Origin: Salaquimonas sp041736675
GTDB taxonomy: Bacteria > Pseudomonadota > Alphaproteobacteria > Rhizobiales > Rhizobiaceae
Direction: 5' to 3'
Length of the DNA stretch: 64,000 nt
Assembly (NCBI GenBank): GCA_041736675.1
Contig: JBGSTD010000057.1
Coordinates: forward strand, 1-64,000
Positions 44,289 to 53,244 of the stretch are shown piece after piece; the first letter of the stretch is position 1; each line of letters opens with the position of its first letter. The translations under genes and the position numbers were made by a program. The notes below the pieces were generated by a model. It was not told where the DNA came from. It was given only the letters and a program-made list of their open reading frames with translations, and ran no database searches.

Positions 44289-44924
44289 TCAGGAATTGAG
44301 CTGCGCTGCCTGGCGCGCCAATTCTTCAATGCCTGCCCAGTCTTCCTGCTCGATGAGGTTTGAAGGAGCAACCCATGATCCGCCAACACAAAGCACGTTG
44401 GCAAGGGCAAGGTAGTTCCTGGCATTGGCAAGACTGACACCGCCAGTCGGGCAGATTTTGAACTGCGGAAGGGGTGAGGCAATTGACTTCAGATAGTTAG
44501 CGCCACCTGCAGCTTCTGCCGGAAAAAACTTGAGATACTGATATCCGCGTTCGCCAAGATGCATCATCTCCGAAGCGGTTGCCGCCCCCGGCAACAAGGC
44601 AATCGGACAATCATCTGCAGCATCGAGCAGACGCGGTGATGTTCCGGGCGATACCATGAACTGTGCACCGGCCTTTTCGACCGCTTTCATTTGGGCCAGA
44701 TCAAGAACGGTTCCTGCGCCGGTAATTGCACCCTCAACTTCTGCGGCAACAGCGCGAATGCATTCGAGCGCATTGGCTGTACGCAAGGTGATTTCAATCG
44801 ACGGCAAGCCGCCCGCCACCAGCGCCCGTGCAAGGCCCACGGCCTTTTTCGGATCATCTATCACAACCACCGGAATGACCGGAGCCGCGCACATGGTTTT
44901 TTGTAAAATGATATCTTTGCTCAT
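44289..44924 (-). CDS. eda: 2-keto-3-deoxy-6-phosphogluconate aldolase family
   Basis: A 211-residue class I aldolase that splits KDPG to pyruvate and glyceraldehyde 3-phosphate (Entner-Doudoroff), or 4-hydroxy-2-oxoglutarate to pyruvate and glyoxylate. Catalytic Glu44 is in IEITLRT, the Schiff-base Lys132 in QYLKFFPAE, and the phosphate site in ICPTGGVS. The ATG at 44924 is chosen by family alignment; the frame is open to 44960 from a TTG. No edd gene is adjacent. The gene is convergent with the aminotransferase. Confidence 0.92.
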   Translation of the reverse strand: MSKDIILQKTMCAAPVIPVVVIDDPKKAVGLARALVAGGLPSIEITLRTANALECIRAVAAEVEGAITGAGTVLDLAQMKAVEKAGAQFMVSPGTSPRLLDAADDCPIALLPGAATASEMMHLGERGYQYLKFFPAEAAGGANYLKSIASPLPQFKICPTGGVSLANARNYLALANVLCVGGSWVAPSNLIEQEDWAGIEELARQAAQLNS

Positions 44925-44987
44925 GGGCAAGCTATCTAAAGTAAAATTCACTCCAATCAAGTTAAATCGATTGAAATCCCATTTTTA

Positions 44988-45824
44988 TTAGCCGACAATT
45001 CTTTCCAGAACGATGAAAGTTTCAGGCCCGGCGAGTCCGTCCACCGACAAACCCTTCAACCGTTGGAAGCCTTCAACTGCCCGTTTTGTAACGGGGCCAA
45101 AATCTCCATCAGCAGCAATTGCTACACCGCACTTCTGCAGTTTCAGCTGCAACTCGCGCACCAGATCACCGCGATCTCCATATTTCAGCACCAGCGGGCT
45201 GTTTCGCCCAGGGCGCGTTTTCGCCGGTTTAAGACCTAGTACAACCGCATAAGTTTCATAGGCCTTTGACAACTTTCGGTCATAGTCATTTTTTGCATAT
45301 TCAGGACCGTTATATCCGCGCGCAAAGGCACGCCAGTCCTGCATCTCCATTGCTGATGCAAGCCCCGATTTTTCAATAAAACGGAGCATCAGTTCCGCCT
45401 GCCCCTCAACGCCCAAGCGCGCCGCGCTGACCATGGCATCAACACTTGCATATTCGAGCCATCGCCAATGCACACCCATCACCTGCCCCATACCCCAGGA
45501 TACCGATTGCAATGCCGCCTCACGGTCAATTGCACTTGCGCGGCCAAGCAGTTTCCAGCGCCCCACTTGTGTCCGAGGGTTTTCAACCCGCCCGGCGCGT
45601 CGATCTGCCAGTCCCTCCACCACCGCAAGATTGCGCTTTGCAGCACCCAGAAGCCGATAGAAATAATGGCCTTCAAAACGGATCAACGGTTCTTGCCGCT
45701 TGTTGACTGTGGCTAAAGTCCTGCCGCCGCTTTCAACCTCGCACACTGCCATCAGGGCGGCCGGGTTGAGCCTCTTTGCTTCAGCAATTTTGCAAAGGTG
45801 ATTTCGCGATTGTTCATCCAGCAT
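44988..45824 (-). CDS. N-acetylmuramidase (endolysin-like) with peptidoglycan-binding domain
   Basis: A 278-residue cell-wall hydrolase. Residues 1-190 form a DUF3380/muramidase domain (ALMAVCEVESGG with the probable catalytic Glu at 29/31, IRFEGHYFYRLL, SVSWGMGQVMGVHWRWLEY, RAFARGYNGPEYAKNDYDRKL). The rest is a PG_binding_1 domain (LVRELQLKLQKCGVAIAADGDFGPVTKRAVEGFQ, in part). This architecture is common in phage endolysins and in peptidoglycan hydrolases captured by bacterial genomes. There is no signal peptide, so export would need a holin-like route or lysis. No other phage gene is nearby. Confidence 0.88.
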   Translation of the reverse strand: MLDEQSRNHLCKIAEAKRLNPAALMAVCEVESGGRTLATVNKRQEPLIRFEGHYFYRLLGAAKRNLAVVEGLADRRAGRVENPRTQVGRWKLLGRASAIDREAALQSVSWGMGQVMGVHWRWLEYASVDAMVSAARLGVEGQAELMLRFIEKSGLASAMEMQDWRAFARGYNGPEYAKNDYDRKLSKAYETYAVVLGLKPAKTRPGRNSPLVLKYGDRGDLVRELQLKLQKCGVAIAADGDFGPVTKRAVEGFQRLKGLSVDGLAGPETFIVLERIVG

Positions 45825-46016
45825 CTGTTCACTCCATGGATTGAAGCCTTATCATGGTGCAGATTTTGGAGGAGTGGATAAGTTCACTGGAGCATACATC
45901 CGGGCGCATACGCGCGCGCGGCACGCACAGCCAAGGACGGGCTTTTTAAACCCGCAGTTTCCTGTTAGGGAAGAAGGCAACAATGCCCCAAAGTGGCCCA
46001 ACGCAGGAAACAGGAA

Positions 46017-46460
46017 ATGACGCTCTCGATCTTGGTCATCAATGGCCCAAACCTTAACATGCTCGGCACCCGCCAACCGGAAGTCTATGGTGCGCAAACG
46101 CTGGCAGATGTGGAAAATCTGTGCCGCCAAACCGCGGCAGCCCACAAGGTTACCGCAGAGTGTTTCCAAAGCAATCATGAAGGCGCAATTGTCGATGCGA
46201 TCCAGTCCGCCAAGGGAAAGCACAAGGCGATCATCATCAATCCGGGCGCCTATTCGCACACTTCAATTGCCATACGCGATGCATTTTCCAGCGTTGAATT
46301 GCCCGTGTGGGAAGTACACATTTCAAACATCCACGCACGTGAGGAATTTCGCCACCATTCCTATGTCAGCGCTATCGCCAAGGGAGTGATTTGCGGTTTC
46401 GGCATCATGGGCTACCGGTTTGCTGTCGAGGCCGCGATTGCAGGGTTCAAAAATGCTTGA
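46017..46460 (+). CDS. aroQ: Type II 3-dehydroquinate dehydratase
   Basis: A 147-residue shikimate-pathway enzyme that dehydrates 3-dehydroquinate to 3-dehydroshikimate. It has the family start ILVINGPNLNMLGTRQPEVYG with catalytic Tyr24 and Asn11, the region INPGAYSHTSIAIRDA and His101 in VWEVHISNIHAREEFRHHS. The ATG at 46017 has CAGGAA just before it and matches family length; an ATG at 45993 would add eight residues. Its stop overlaps the start of msrC by eight bases, so translation is coupled. Confidence 0.96.
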   Translation: MTLSILVINGPNLNMLGTRQPEVYGAQTLADVENLCRQTAAAHKVTAECFQSNHEGAIVDAIQSAKGKHKAIIINPGAYSHTSIAIRDAFSSVELPVWEVHISNIHAREEFRHHSYVSAIAKGVICGFGIMGYRFAVEAAIAGFKNA

Positions 46461-46935
46461 TAGCCCTCAAACAAAGTCGCAAGCCGGCACAAAGGAAAAA
46501 TGGCAGGAAGTGGCAAAAATCATCGCCGCACTCATTGAAGGCGAAGACGACGACATATCAAAAATGGCGACGATCACCTGTGAAATATACAACAACTTTG
46601 ACCAGTTTAACTGGGTCGGGTTTTATCGCAATGTTGGCAATGACACTTTGAAAATCGGACCTTACCAAGGCGGCCATGGCTGTCTGGTTATCCCCTTTTC
46701 GCGCGGCGTCTGCGGTGCGGCGGCAAGAACCGGCAAAACGCAATTGGTGCCTGATGTGAACGCCATTGCCGATCACATTGCGTGCTCCTCCACCACCCAG
46801 TCGGAAATCGTCGTACCCGTCTGGAAGGACGGAAAGCTGCTGGCGGTTTTTGATATAGACTCCGATGATCTTGATGCATTTACACTCGAAGATCAGGAAG
46901 CACTCGAGGGAATTTTGACGAAGAGTTTTGCGTGA
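46453..46935 (+). CDS. msrC: Free methionine-(R)-sulfoxide reductase (GAF domain)
   Basis: A 160-residue GAF-domain enzyme (fRMsr) that reduces free methionine (R)-sulfoxide with thioredoxin. The three cysteines are at the expected places: Cys77 (GHGCLVIPF), Cys87 (RGVCGAAA) and Cys111 (DHIACSSTTQSEIVVPV). The start at 46453 overlaps aroQ; an earlier ATG (46420) lies in aroQ and is not needed. A stem-loop repeat begins three bases after the stop; beyond it lies the defence-like gene. Confidence 0.93.
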   Translation: MLDSPQTKSQAGTKEKWQEVAKIIAALIEGEDDDISKMATITCEIYNNFDQFNWVGFYRNVGNDTLKIGPYQGGHGCLVIPFSRGVCGAAARTGKTQLVPDVNAIADHIACSSTTQSEIVVPVWKDGKLLAVFDIDSDDLDAFTLEDQEALEGILTKSFA

Positions 46936-46937
46936 GG

Positions 46938-46967
46938 GTTGTTGCAAAAAGGATGGGTTTTGCAACG
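46938..46967. repeat. Left 30-bp stem-loop repeat flanking the Abi gene
   Basis: The 30-base element begins GTTGTTGCAAAAAGG and ends GTTTTGCAACG. Its own arms GTTGCAAAA and TTTTGCAAC form a hairpin. Its reverse complement matches the element at 47922-47951 at 28 of 30 positions. It lies just after msrC, so it may also serve as the transcript end of aroQ-msrC. Confidence 0.9.
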
Positions 46968-46985
46968 CTCAATTGGAATTGTTAG

Positions 46986-47858
46986 ATGAAAGATGTCTTC
47001 TCGTCGTATGTTTTGACAGCGCTCACCGATGTAATAACTGGTGGTAGTGCGAACGATGCAACACCTTCCATCGGTGTGTATCGATCAGCTTATGCGCTCC
47101 ATGAATTTATGATGGAGTGCGGTGTCTCCTTCCAAGTCGACGGCTCCCGCGTGCCCTCGGTGCGCGACAAGTTGCGAGAATTGATCTTCATAGACCCGAC
47201 TGGCGCGGATATTGTTCGGATGATTGAGCACGTTGCCGACCCCAGAGCCTACATATCAGAGCCAGAAAAGGGTGGGGCTGTAGTTGACCACTTGAACAAG
47301 GCGCTTGAAGCGGACGGCTTTCGGGTCGTGGTCATACGCGGCAAAGCACGGCTTCAGAAAATTACTCGTGACAGCGCTGTGCTCGACGCCTTCGGATCAA
47401 AAGCCAATATTTTGGACTTCGATACAGTGATTCGAGAAATCGACCGAGCACTCGCTAATGCCGAAATAGACCCCGAAGATGCGGTGACTGCGGCATGCTC
47501 GATCCTTGAATCCGTCTGCCGTTCTATTCTTATCGAAATGGGAGAAACACTCCCTCCGAAAAGAGACATTTCGGGATTGATGCGAGCACTCCAGGACATA
47601 CTTGGGCTATCTCCAGCCCGCACTGATCTTCCCGCAGATGTTGCAGACGATATTCGCCAAGTCCTTAGCGGTCTGACAACAACAGCAAAGGGAATAGGAG
47701 CGCTCAGAACGCATGGCGGGGATGCCCATGGGCGCGAGAAGGGGCGACGTTCGGTAGACGCGAGAATTGCCCGCCTTGCAATTCATAGCTCTAGTACCAT
47801 CGCTCTATTTTTGATCGAAACATGGGAGCGCCAAAACAATCCAAAAACGAAAAACTAG
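46986..47858 (+). CDS. Abortive-infection family protein (Abi_C, HEPN-like)
   Basis: A 290-residue protein with no close tie to its neighbours. The C-terminal half (about 150-285) looks like the Abi_C domain. It holds RTHGGDAHG at 241-249 within a helical context (ILESVCRSILIEMG, ALRTHGGDAHG, ARLAIHSSSTIALFLIETW), the arrangement seen in HEPN RNases (Arg, several residues, His). Residues 1-140 may sense an intruder signal or bind the target. Such genes give phage defence by killing or stalling the infected cell, probably by RNA cleavage; that is family inference. It is solitary and bounded by two 30-bp stem-loop repeats, and there is no strong ribosome site, which suggests recent acquisition. 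Confidence 0.8.
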   Translation: MKDVFSSYVLTALTDVITGGSANDATPSIGVYRSAYALHEFMMECGVSFQVDGSRVPSVRDKLRELIFIDPTGADIVRMIEHVADPRAYISEPEKGGAVVDHLNKALEADGFRVVVIRGKARLQKITRDSAVLDAFGSKANILDFDTVIREIDRALANAEIDPEDAVTAACSILESVCRSILIEMGETLPPKRDISGLMRALQDILGLSPARTDLPADVADDIRQVLSGLTTTAKGIGALRTHGGDAHGREKGRRSVDARIARLAIHSSSTIALFLIETWERQNNPKTKN

Positions 47859-47921
47859 CCCATCATTTCGCGACAAGGTTTTGCGACACCTAACCCATTG
47901 AAATCGCAGGGCGCTAAAAAC

Positions 47922-47951
47922 CGTTGCAAAAACCTTCCTTTTTGCAACAAC
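47922..47951. repeat. Right 30-bp stem-loop repeat flanking the Abi gene
   Basis: Reverse-complement partner of 46938-46967 (28 of 30 identical; the two differences are in the loop/stem boundary). It starts CGTTGCAAAAACC and ends TTTTTGCAACAAC and can itself fold into a hairpin. It stands 63 bases after the Abi stop and 37 before the end of the convergent glycerate kinase gene. Confidence 0.9.
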
Positions 47952-47987
47952 TTCGAGCAGCCGAAAGACCCACAAAATTCCTATCCC

Positions 47988-49118
47988 TTACCCCTTCACC
48001 ACCACCATCAGATCCATCACATTGGTTCCGGTCGGGCCACTGACAAACAGCGCACCGTTGCCGCGTAGCCATACACCTGTATTGGCCGCTGCAAGCGCCT
48101 CTTCGCCGCCTGTCGACCTTTCCCAGATCGCACCATCAAAAAAGCCGCCCGCTGATCCGGTCGGACCATCGCTTCCATCTGTTCCTGCAACCAGTCCGGA
48201 TATGTTCCCGTATCCGGCAAGCTCTCTCGCCATGGCTGCGGCAAGCGCCTGGTTTCGCCCGCCCTCGCCCGGATTATCCGGCAGAATGGTGGTCGGTTCA
48301 CCGCCAAAGATATAAAGCCCCGGCGCGCCTGACTTGAGCGTTTCGGCGCAATCCCTCGCAACATCATAAAGATCGCCATAAAGGTTTTCCGTATTGACGA
48401 TCACTTCAAGGTCAAGCTGCTCAGCAGCCCCTTCACAGGCATTTCTGGCAATGGCATTGGAAGCAATGATCTCGCTCGACATGTCTTCGCACAGCCGGAC
48501 AGTTGGCAGTTCACCAATACCCGAACCTATCACACTTATCGAATCCCCCTCCACATCGGAGATGGCAAAAACCCGCGCCTGATTGCCCCTGAACCGGCCA
48601 AGCAATTTTCCTGCCTTGATATGGGAAATTTCCTTGCGCCGTTTGTTTATGGCATGAATATCAAAGCCTTCTGCCAGCATTTTCTGGTTCAACGCCTGGA
48701 GATCAGAAAGCGCCATGCCGCCGGACAGGCTTTCGGCCAGCGCCGATGCTCCGCCCGAGACCAGTAGCAGCAGCACTGCATCAGACGGCGCACTGCCAAC
48801 AAAATCAAGAAGAGCCGCACCAGCCTTCAAGCTGTTTTCGTCCGGCACCGGATGCGCCGCTTCGATCACTTTCAAATTTAGGTATTTGTCCAGCCCTGCA
48901 TCCAGATGGTCGTATTTCGTTACCATCAGGGCAGGCAAATTGAGCCCACATTGATCAAGCGCCGCTCGCATCATCGAAGACGCCGCTTTGCCGACCGCAG
49001 CAATATGTGTTGGCGAAAAATCCTTGTGCTGTGCAAGGGCATCAACCACGCATTGATAGCCCTTGACGCGGTCTACGCCTGCCCACCAGATTTCATCAAG
49101 CAGCTTGCGGTTTTCCAT
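47988..49118 (-). CDS. Glycerate 2-kinase family protein (DUF4147/MOFRL)
   Basis: A 376-residue kinase of the GckA/TtuD type that phosphorylates D-glycerate to 2-phosphoglycerate. It has an N-terminal DUF4147 domain (VVDALAQHKDFSPTHIAAVGKAASSMM, LLLLVSGGASALAE, INKRRKEISHIKAGKLL) and a C-terminal MOFRL domain (LYIFGGEPTTILPDNPGEGGRNQALA, GTDGSDGPTGSAGGFFDG, each in part). It ends the minus-strand carnitine operon, five bases after caiD, although glycerate is not an obvious intermediate there. It might serve glyoxylate or serine handling after betaine demethylation, which is inference. Confidence 0.92.
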   Translation of the reverse strand: MENRKLLDEIWWAGVDRVKGYQCVVDALAQHKDFSPTHIAAVGKAASSMMRAALDQCGLNLPALMVTKYDHLDAGLDKYLNLKVIEAAHPVPDENSLKAGAALLDFVGSAPSDAVLLLLVSGGASALAESLSGGMALSDLQALNQKMLAEGFDIHAINKRRKEISHIKAGKLLGRFRGNQARVFAISDVEGDSISVIGSGIGELPTVRLCEDMSSEIIASNAIARNACEGAAEQLDLEVIVNTENLYGDLYDVARDCAETLKSGAPGLYIFGGEPTTILPDNPGEGGRNQALAAAMARELAGYGNISGLVAGTDGSDGPTGSAGGFFDGAIWERSTGGEEALAAANTGVWLRGNGALFVSGPTGTNVMDLMVVVKG

Positions 49119-49123
49119 TGCTG

Positions 49124-49906
49124 TTATTTGCCCTTCCAGACAGGGTCCCGCTTTTCAGAAAATGCCTTGAAACCCTCCAGATTGTCTTCAGATCCATAGA
49201 GCGTATCGACAGTTCGCAACTGGCGCTTGGTCACCTTGTTCATCGTGTCCTGAAACTTTTCGCCTTCCGCCTCGCGCACCACTTCCTTTATGGCTGCAAA
49301 AACCAGTGGCGGACCGGAAGCAAGCAACCGCGCCATTTCCCATGCCTTTTCCATCAACTCGTCAGCCTTGTGAACATGATTCACAAAGCCCCAGCGATGC
49401 GCCTCTTCAACGTCAAGCCAGCGCCCGGTCAGCAGCATTTCCATCGCAACATGATAGGGAATGCGTTTTGGCAGTTTGATCGAGGCTGCATCAGCGACCG
49501 TTCCCGATCGAATTTCCGGCAGCGCAAACGTTGCATGTTCAACAGCTAGAATGATGTCGCAGGAAAGCGCAATTTCAAGACCGCCGCCGCAACAGATTCC
49601 GTTGACCGCAGCAATGACCGGCTTGTTGAGATGGGGCAATTCCTGCAAGCCGCCAAAACCACCAACTCCATAGTCGCCGTCCACTGCATCGCCGTCAGCA
49701 GCAGCTTTCAAATCCCAGCCCGGGCAAAAGAATTTCTCTCCAGCCGCAGTCAGGATTGCCACACGCAAATCAGAATTGTCCCGAAAATCCCGAAAAATTT
49801 CACCCATAATCCTGCTGGTTTTCAAATCCACGGCATTTGCCTTCGGACGGTCAATCGTCACTTCAAGCACATGTCCGTCGATGCAGGTCTTGATGGGATC
49901 ACTCAT
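49124..49906 (-). CDS. caiD: Carnitinyl-CoA dehydratase (crotonobetainyl-CoA hydratase)
   Basis: A 260-residue enoyl-CoA hydratase. Against E. coli CaiD, as I recall its sequence, many blocks agree: VTIDRPKANAVDLKTS, LRVAILTAAGEKFF, GWDLKAAADGDA, KPVIAAVNG, EEAHRWGFVN and the identical ending AFSEKRDPVWKGK. Oxyanion-hole regions are in CPGWDLKAAA and GICCGGGLEIALS. The enzyme interconverts crotonobetainyl-CoA and L-carnitinyl-CoA. It lies between an NDP-forming acyl-CoA synthetase and glycerate kinase genes in an operon that also codes for carnitine dehydrogenase, which supports the carnitine role. Confidence 0.9.
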   Translation of the reverse strand: MSDPIKTCIDGHVLEVTIDRPKANAVDLKTSRIMGEIFRDFRDNSDLRVAILTAAGEKFFCPGWDLKAAADGDAVDGDYGVGGFGGLQELPHLNKPVIAAVNGICCGGGLEIALSCDIILAVEHATFALPEIRSGTVADAASIKLPKRIPYHVAMEMLLTGRWLDVEEAHRWGFVNHVHKADELMEKAWEMARLLASGPPLVFAAIKEVVREAEGEKFQDTMNKVTKRQLRTVDTLYGSEDNLEGFKAFSEKRDPVWKGK

Positions 49907-49927
49907 GATTTTTCCAATCGCAAAAGG

Positions 49928-51973
49928 TTAGCGGGAGAGCCTGATTAGGGCGTCAACTGCAATGGCATCATGCGCACGCACAATCAGCGGATTGACGTCA
50001 AGTTCGAGAATACTGTCGGCATTAGCCTCACAATACCGGCAAATGGCAAGAACCGATTGAACGAGCGCTGCCAAATTGCCTGCAGGCTTGCCGCGATAAC
50101 CCTCCAGCAATGCCATGACTTTCAGCGAACTGATGGCCTCGATAATCCCGCTTTCTGTGGTAGGCAACAAAAGACTGGCGGTGTCGCCAAGCAGTTCCGT
50201 CATGACTCCACCAGCCCCGATCGTCAACATCAGCAAACCTGTCTGGTCCCGTGTCACGCCAATCAGCAGCTCGGCAACAGCCCCAACAGCCATTTCCTCA
50301 ACCAAATAGGACCGGGCCACATTTTGCATTTCCAAAGCTGCCTTGTGCAGATCCTCCCTGTCCCTGAGGTTAAGCTTGACCGCACCGGCTTCACTTTTGT
50401 GGGCGATACCCAGTCCCTTCAACGCGACCGGAAAACGCAAGCCTCCTGCCTTGTCTGCTATTTGCGCGGGGCTTTCCGCACAAACGGATTTGGGAACAGC
50501 AAGACCAAATGATGCAAGCCGTGTCTTTGCTGCGGCTTCATCAATGATCTGGTCCGCGCATTGGTCTGTGTTAACCAGCAATAGTGGCGCTGGCACAGCA
50601 TCGGTTTTACGCCCTGCGCGGATCGCGGCATCTATCGCGGATATCGCCTCCTCCATGCCGTTGAGACAAACGATACCACCTGCTGTAAACTTGGCAGCAA
50701 AGGCCTCCGACATGTTTTCCGGCAGGCTGGCCAGAACAGCAACCCTTGCACCCGTTTCAAGTTTTGCACCAAGGATGGCATCAACAGCACACTGATATCC
50801 TGTGGGATCACACCTGTCAGCCCGCGGCAAATCCAGCACAAAAACGCAAAGATCAAATCTGTCACGCATTACATCGGCAAAGACACGCGTCATTCTCGCC
50901 GTGTCCCCCCAGATAAACGTGTGATAATCAAGCGGATTGGCAACCGTTACAATCGGGCCGAGTTCATCTTTAAGTGCCTTGTATTGGCCGGATGTAAAAT
51001 CGCGAAAGCTGATCGAACTGCCCTCTGCCATATCGGCCATCAGGCTAGCTTCACCTCCCGAACACGAAACCGAACAAACTGCATTGCCCGGTAAAGGTCC
51101 GCAGACATGCATGATTTTCAGGGTTTCCAGAAAAACGCCTATTGAGTGAACCTCGCTGAAACCAAAACGCTTTAAAAGCGCACTTGCCGCCGCTGCGCTT
51201 CCCGCCAGTGAGGCCGTATGGCTCATCGTTCCGGCCTTTGCCTTTTCCGAGCGGCCGATTTTCAGTGCAACAATCGGCTTGCCCTTGACGCGTGCCTTCG
51301 CAGCAAAAGTCTCGAGGGCCCGAATATCGCCAAATCCCTCAAGATAAAGACCGATCGCAGTGACACGCGGATCGTCCAATAGCGCTTCGGCGATTTCGGC
51401 AGTTCCTGTCTGCGCCTGATTACCAGCCGCAACCACATAGGCAATCGGCAGACCCCGTGCCTGCATGGTCATGTTGATGGCTATGTTTGAGGACTGCGCA
51501 ACAATTGCAACGCCCGACTCAACAGCGAGGCCGCCATGCTGGTCTGGCCACAGGGTAACAGTATCCAGATAATTCAGTATTCCGTAGCAATTGGGTCCTA
51601 GGATCGGCATTTCGCCGGCAGCGGCAACCAGTCTTGCCTGCAGGTCTGCGCCGCCAGTTCCTTCTGCTTCGCTTTCGGAAAACCCCGAAGCAAAGCATGT
51701 CGCGCCCCCTGCCCCCATCTCGCTGAGTGCGCGCACCACCTCGATGCTTGCTTCACGGTTCACGCCAATGAAAGACGCGTCAGGCGCTGCAGGGAGATCG
51801 TCGATGGATTTGAAACAGGCTATGCCCAAAATCTCTTCCCGCTTGGGATGAACCGGCCAGATATCCCCGGCAAATCCGGACTTCTTGAGTTGGGCAATGA
51901 CATTGACCGCCCAACCCCCGCCAAAAAGGGCAATGGACTTCGGGCGTAGCAGACGCGAGAGGTCACGGGCCAT
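49928..51973 (-). CDS. NDP-forming acyl-CoA synthetase (betaine-CoA ligase candidate)
   Basis: A 681-residue ADP-forming acyl-CoA synthetase. In order: CoA-binding domain (about 8-100, RPKSIALFGGG), succinyl-CoA-ligase-like domains with the phospho-His in TMSHTASLAGS (His252), and the C-terminal ATP-grasp domain (480-681: RLASFGLAVPKSV, FPVALKGLGIAHKSEAGAVKLNL in part, LLIGVTRDQTGLLMLTIGAGGVMTELL in part). It starts seven bases after the acyl-CoA dehydrogenase gene stop. In this operon it could activate gamma-butyrobetaine, crotonobetaine or carnitine to the CoA thioester, replacing the AMP-forming CaiC; that is context inference. Confidence 0.9.
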   Translation of the reverse strand: MARDLSRLLRPKSIALFGGGWAVNVIAQLKKSGFAGDIWPVHPKREEILGIACFKSIDDLPAAPDASFIGVNREASIEVVRALSEMGAGGATCFASGFSESEAEGTGGADLQARLVAAAGEMPILGPNCYGILNYLDTVTLWPDQHGGLAVESGVAIVAQSSNIAINMTMQARGLPIAYVVAAGNQAQTGTAEIAEALLDDPRVTAIGLYLEGFGDIRALETFAAKARVKGKPIVALKIGRSEKAKAGTMSHTASLAGSAAAASALLKRFGFSEVHSIGVFLETLKIMHVCGPLPGNAVCSVSCSGGEASLMADMAEGSSISFRDFTSGQYKALKDELGPIVTVANPLDYHTFIWGDTARMTRVFADVMRDRFDLCVFVLDLPRADRCDPTGYQCAVDAILGAKLETGARVAVLASLPENMSEAFAAKFTAGGIVCLNGMEEAISAIDAAIRAGRKTDAVPAPLLLVNTDQCADQIIDEAAAKTRLASFGLAVPKSVCAESPAQIADKAGGLRFPVALKGLGIAHKSEAGAVKLNLRDREDLHKAALEMQNVARSYLVEEMAVGAVAELLIGVTRDQTGLLMLTIGAGGVMTELLGDTASLLLPTTESGIIEAISSLKVMALLEGYRGKPAGNLAALVQSVLAICRYCEANADSILELDVNPLIVRAHDAIAVDALIRLSR

Positions 51974-51979
51974 TTTCGC

Positions 51980-53143
51980 CTATGCTCCAAAAGGCCGCAG
52001 CAGGGAGCGGCTGATGATGTGACGCTGGATTTCGGAAGTTCCCTCCCAGATGCGCTCGATGCGGGCATCACGCCAAATCCGCTCCAGCGGCAGCTCGTCC
52101 ATTACACCCATTCCACCGTGAATCTGTATCGCTTCGTCTGCAACGAATGCCAGCATTTCCGTCGCCTTCAATTTGGCCATCGCCATGTCCGCGTCCGATG
52201 CCGTGCCCTGGTCATATTTCCAACCAGCTTCCATAATCAGAAGATTGGCAGCCTTCATTTCGGTCGCCATATCCGCCAGCTTGAACGACACGCCCTGAAA
52301 CTTGCCGATGGCCTGACCAAACTGTTCCCGCTGGGCCGAATATTCCACCGCGTGCCCGAACGCCCGCTCCGCCCGCCCGAGACAGGTCGCGCCAACCTGC
52401 AGGCGCGTTGCGCCAAGCCACGAATTGGCAACCTCAAATCCCTTGTGGACTTCACCTAGCATCTGCCGCTTGTTGATACGGCAATTGTCAAATTCGAGGA
52501 TCGAGTTGGTGTAACCGCGATGGGAAACATTGCGATAGCCATCACGCACATTGTAACCCGGAGTTCCCTTGTCGACAAAGAAGGCCGTGATCTGCGCCCG
52601 CTTGCCTCTTGATGTGGCTTCTTCGCCGGATTTCATGAATACGATGGTGAAATCTGCAATATCTGCATGGGAGATGAAATGCTTGGTGCCGTTGAGAACC
52701 CAGTCGTCGCCGTCCTGCTTGGCCGTTGCCTTCATGCCGCGAAGGTCAGAACCCGCACCCGGCTCGGTCATCGCCAGGCAATCCCATTTTTCACCGCGCA
52801 CGCAGGGCTTGAGATATTTTTCCTGCTGCTCCGGTGTTCCGGCGCACAAGATGTTTGAAGGCCTGGCAACGGCAGTCCAATGCAAAGCATAATTCGCCTT
52901 GCCGAGTTCTTTCTCATATAAGAGCCATGTCAGCGTATCTAGCCCGGCACCGCCAAACTGCTCGGGAATATTGGCGGCATAAAGCCCGGCCTCAATAGCC
53001 TTTTTCTGGATTTCCCTGACAAGGTCCATTTCGAGATGACCCGTCCGCTCAATCTCCATCTCGTGGGGATAGAGTTCATTCTCGACAAACGCGCGCGTCG
53101 TCTCGACGATCATTTGTTGTTCTTCGCTCAGGCCAAAATTCAT
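51980..53143 (-). CDS. Acyl-CoA dehydrogenase, probable gamma-butyrobetainyl-CoA oxidising
   Basis: A 387-residue FAD enzyme of the acyl-CoA dehydrogenase family. Visible are the N-terminal helical domain (MNFGLSEEQQMIVETTRAF), the FAD-contact AMTEPGAGSDLRG and LNGTKHFISHADIADF, YSAQREQFGQAIGKFQ, and the C-terminal IHGGMGVMDELPLERIWRDARIERIWEGTSEIQ (in part), where the Glu of WEGTSE is the usual catalytic base. The ATG at 53143 is preferred to a start at 53194 since the extra residues are not family-like. Operon context with CaiD suggests desaturation of gamma-butyrobetainyl-CoA to crotonobetainyl-CoA. An electron-transferring flavoprotein is not encoded nearby. Confidence 0.9.
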   Translation of the reverse strand: MNFGLSEEQQMIVETTRAFVENELYPHEMEIERTGHLEMDLVREIQKKAIEAGLYAANIPEQFGGAGLDTLTWLLYEKELGKANYALHWTAVARPSNILCAGTPEQQEKYLKPCVRGEKWDCLAMTEPGAGSDLRGMKATAKQDGDDWVLNGTKHFISHADIADFTIVFMKSGEEATSRGKRAQITAFFVDKGTPGYNVRDGYRNVSHRGYTNSILEFDNCRINKRQMLGEVHKGFEVANSWLGATRLQVGATCLGRAERAFGHAVEYSAQREQFGQAIGKFQGVSFKLADMATEMKAANLLIMEAGWKYDQGTASDADMAMAKLKATEMLAFVADEAIQIHGGMGVMDELPLERIWRDARIERIWEGTSEIQRHIISRSLLRPFGA

Positions 53144-53244
53144 CGCGTTCTCTACTTTCGTGATCCTCAGGCTTGACCCAAGGATCCTGCTCAAGTCCAG
53201 AATGAAATTCTCAATATCCCCGGTGTTGCCCCCGGGTGTTAAGT

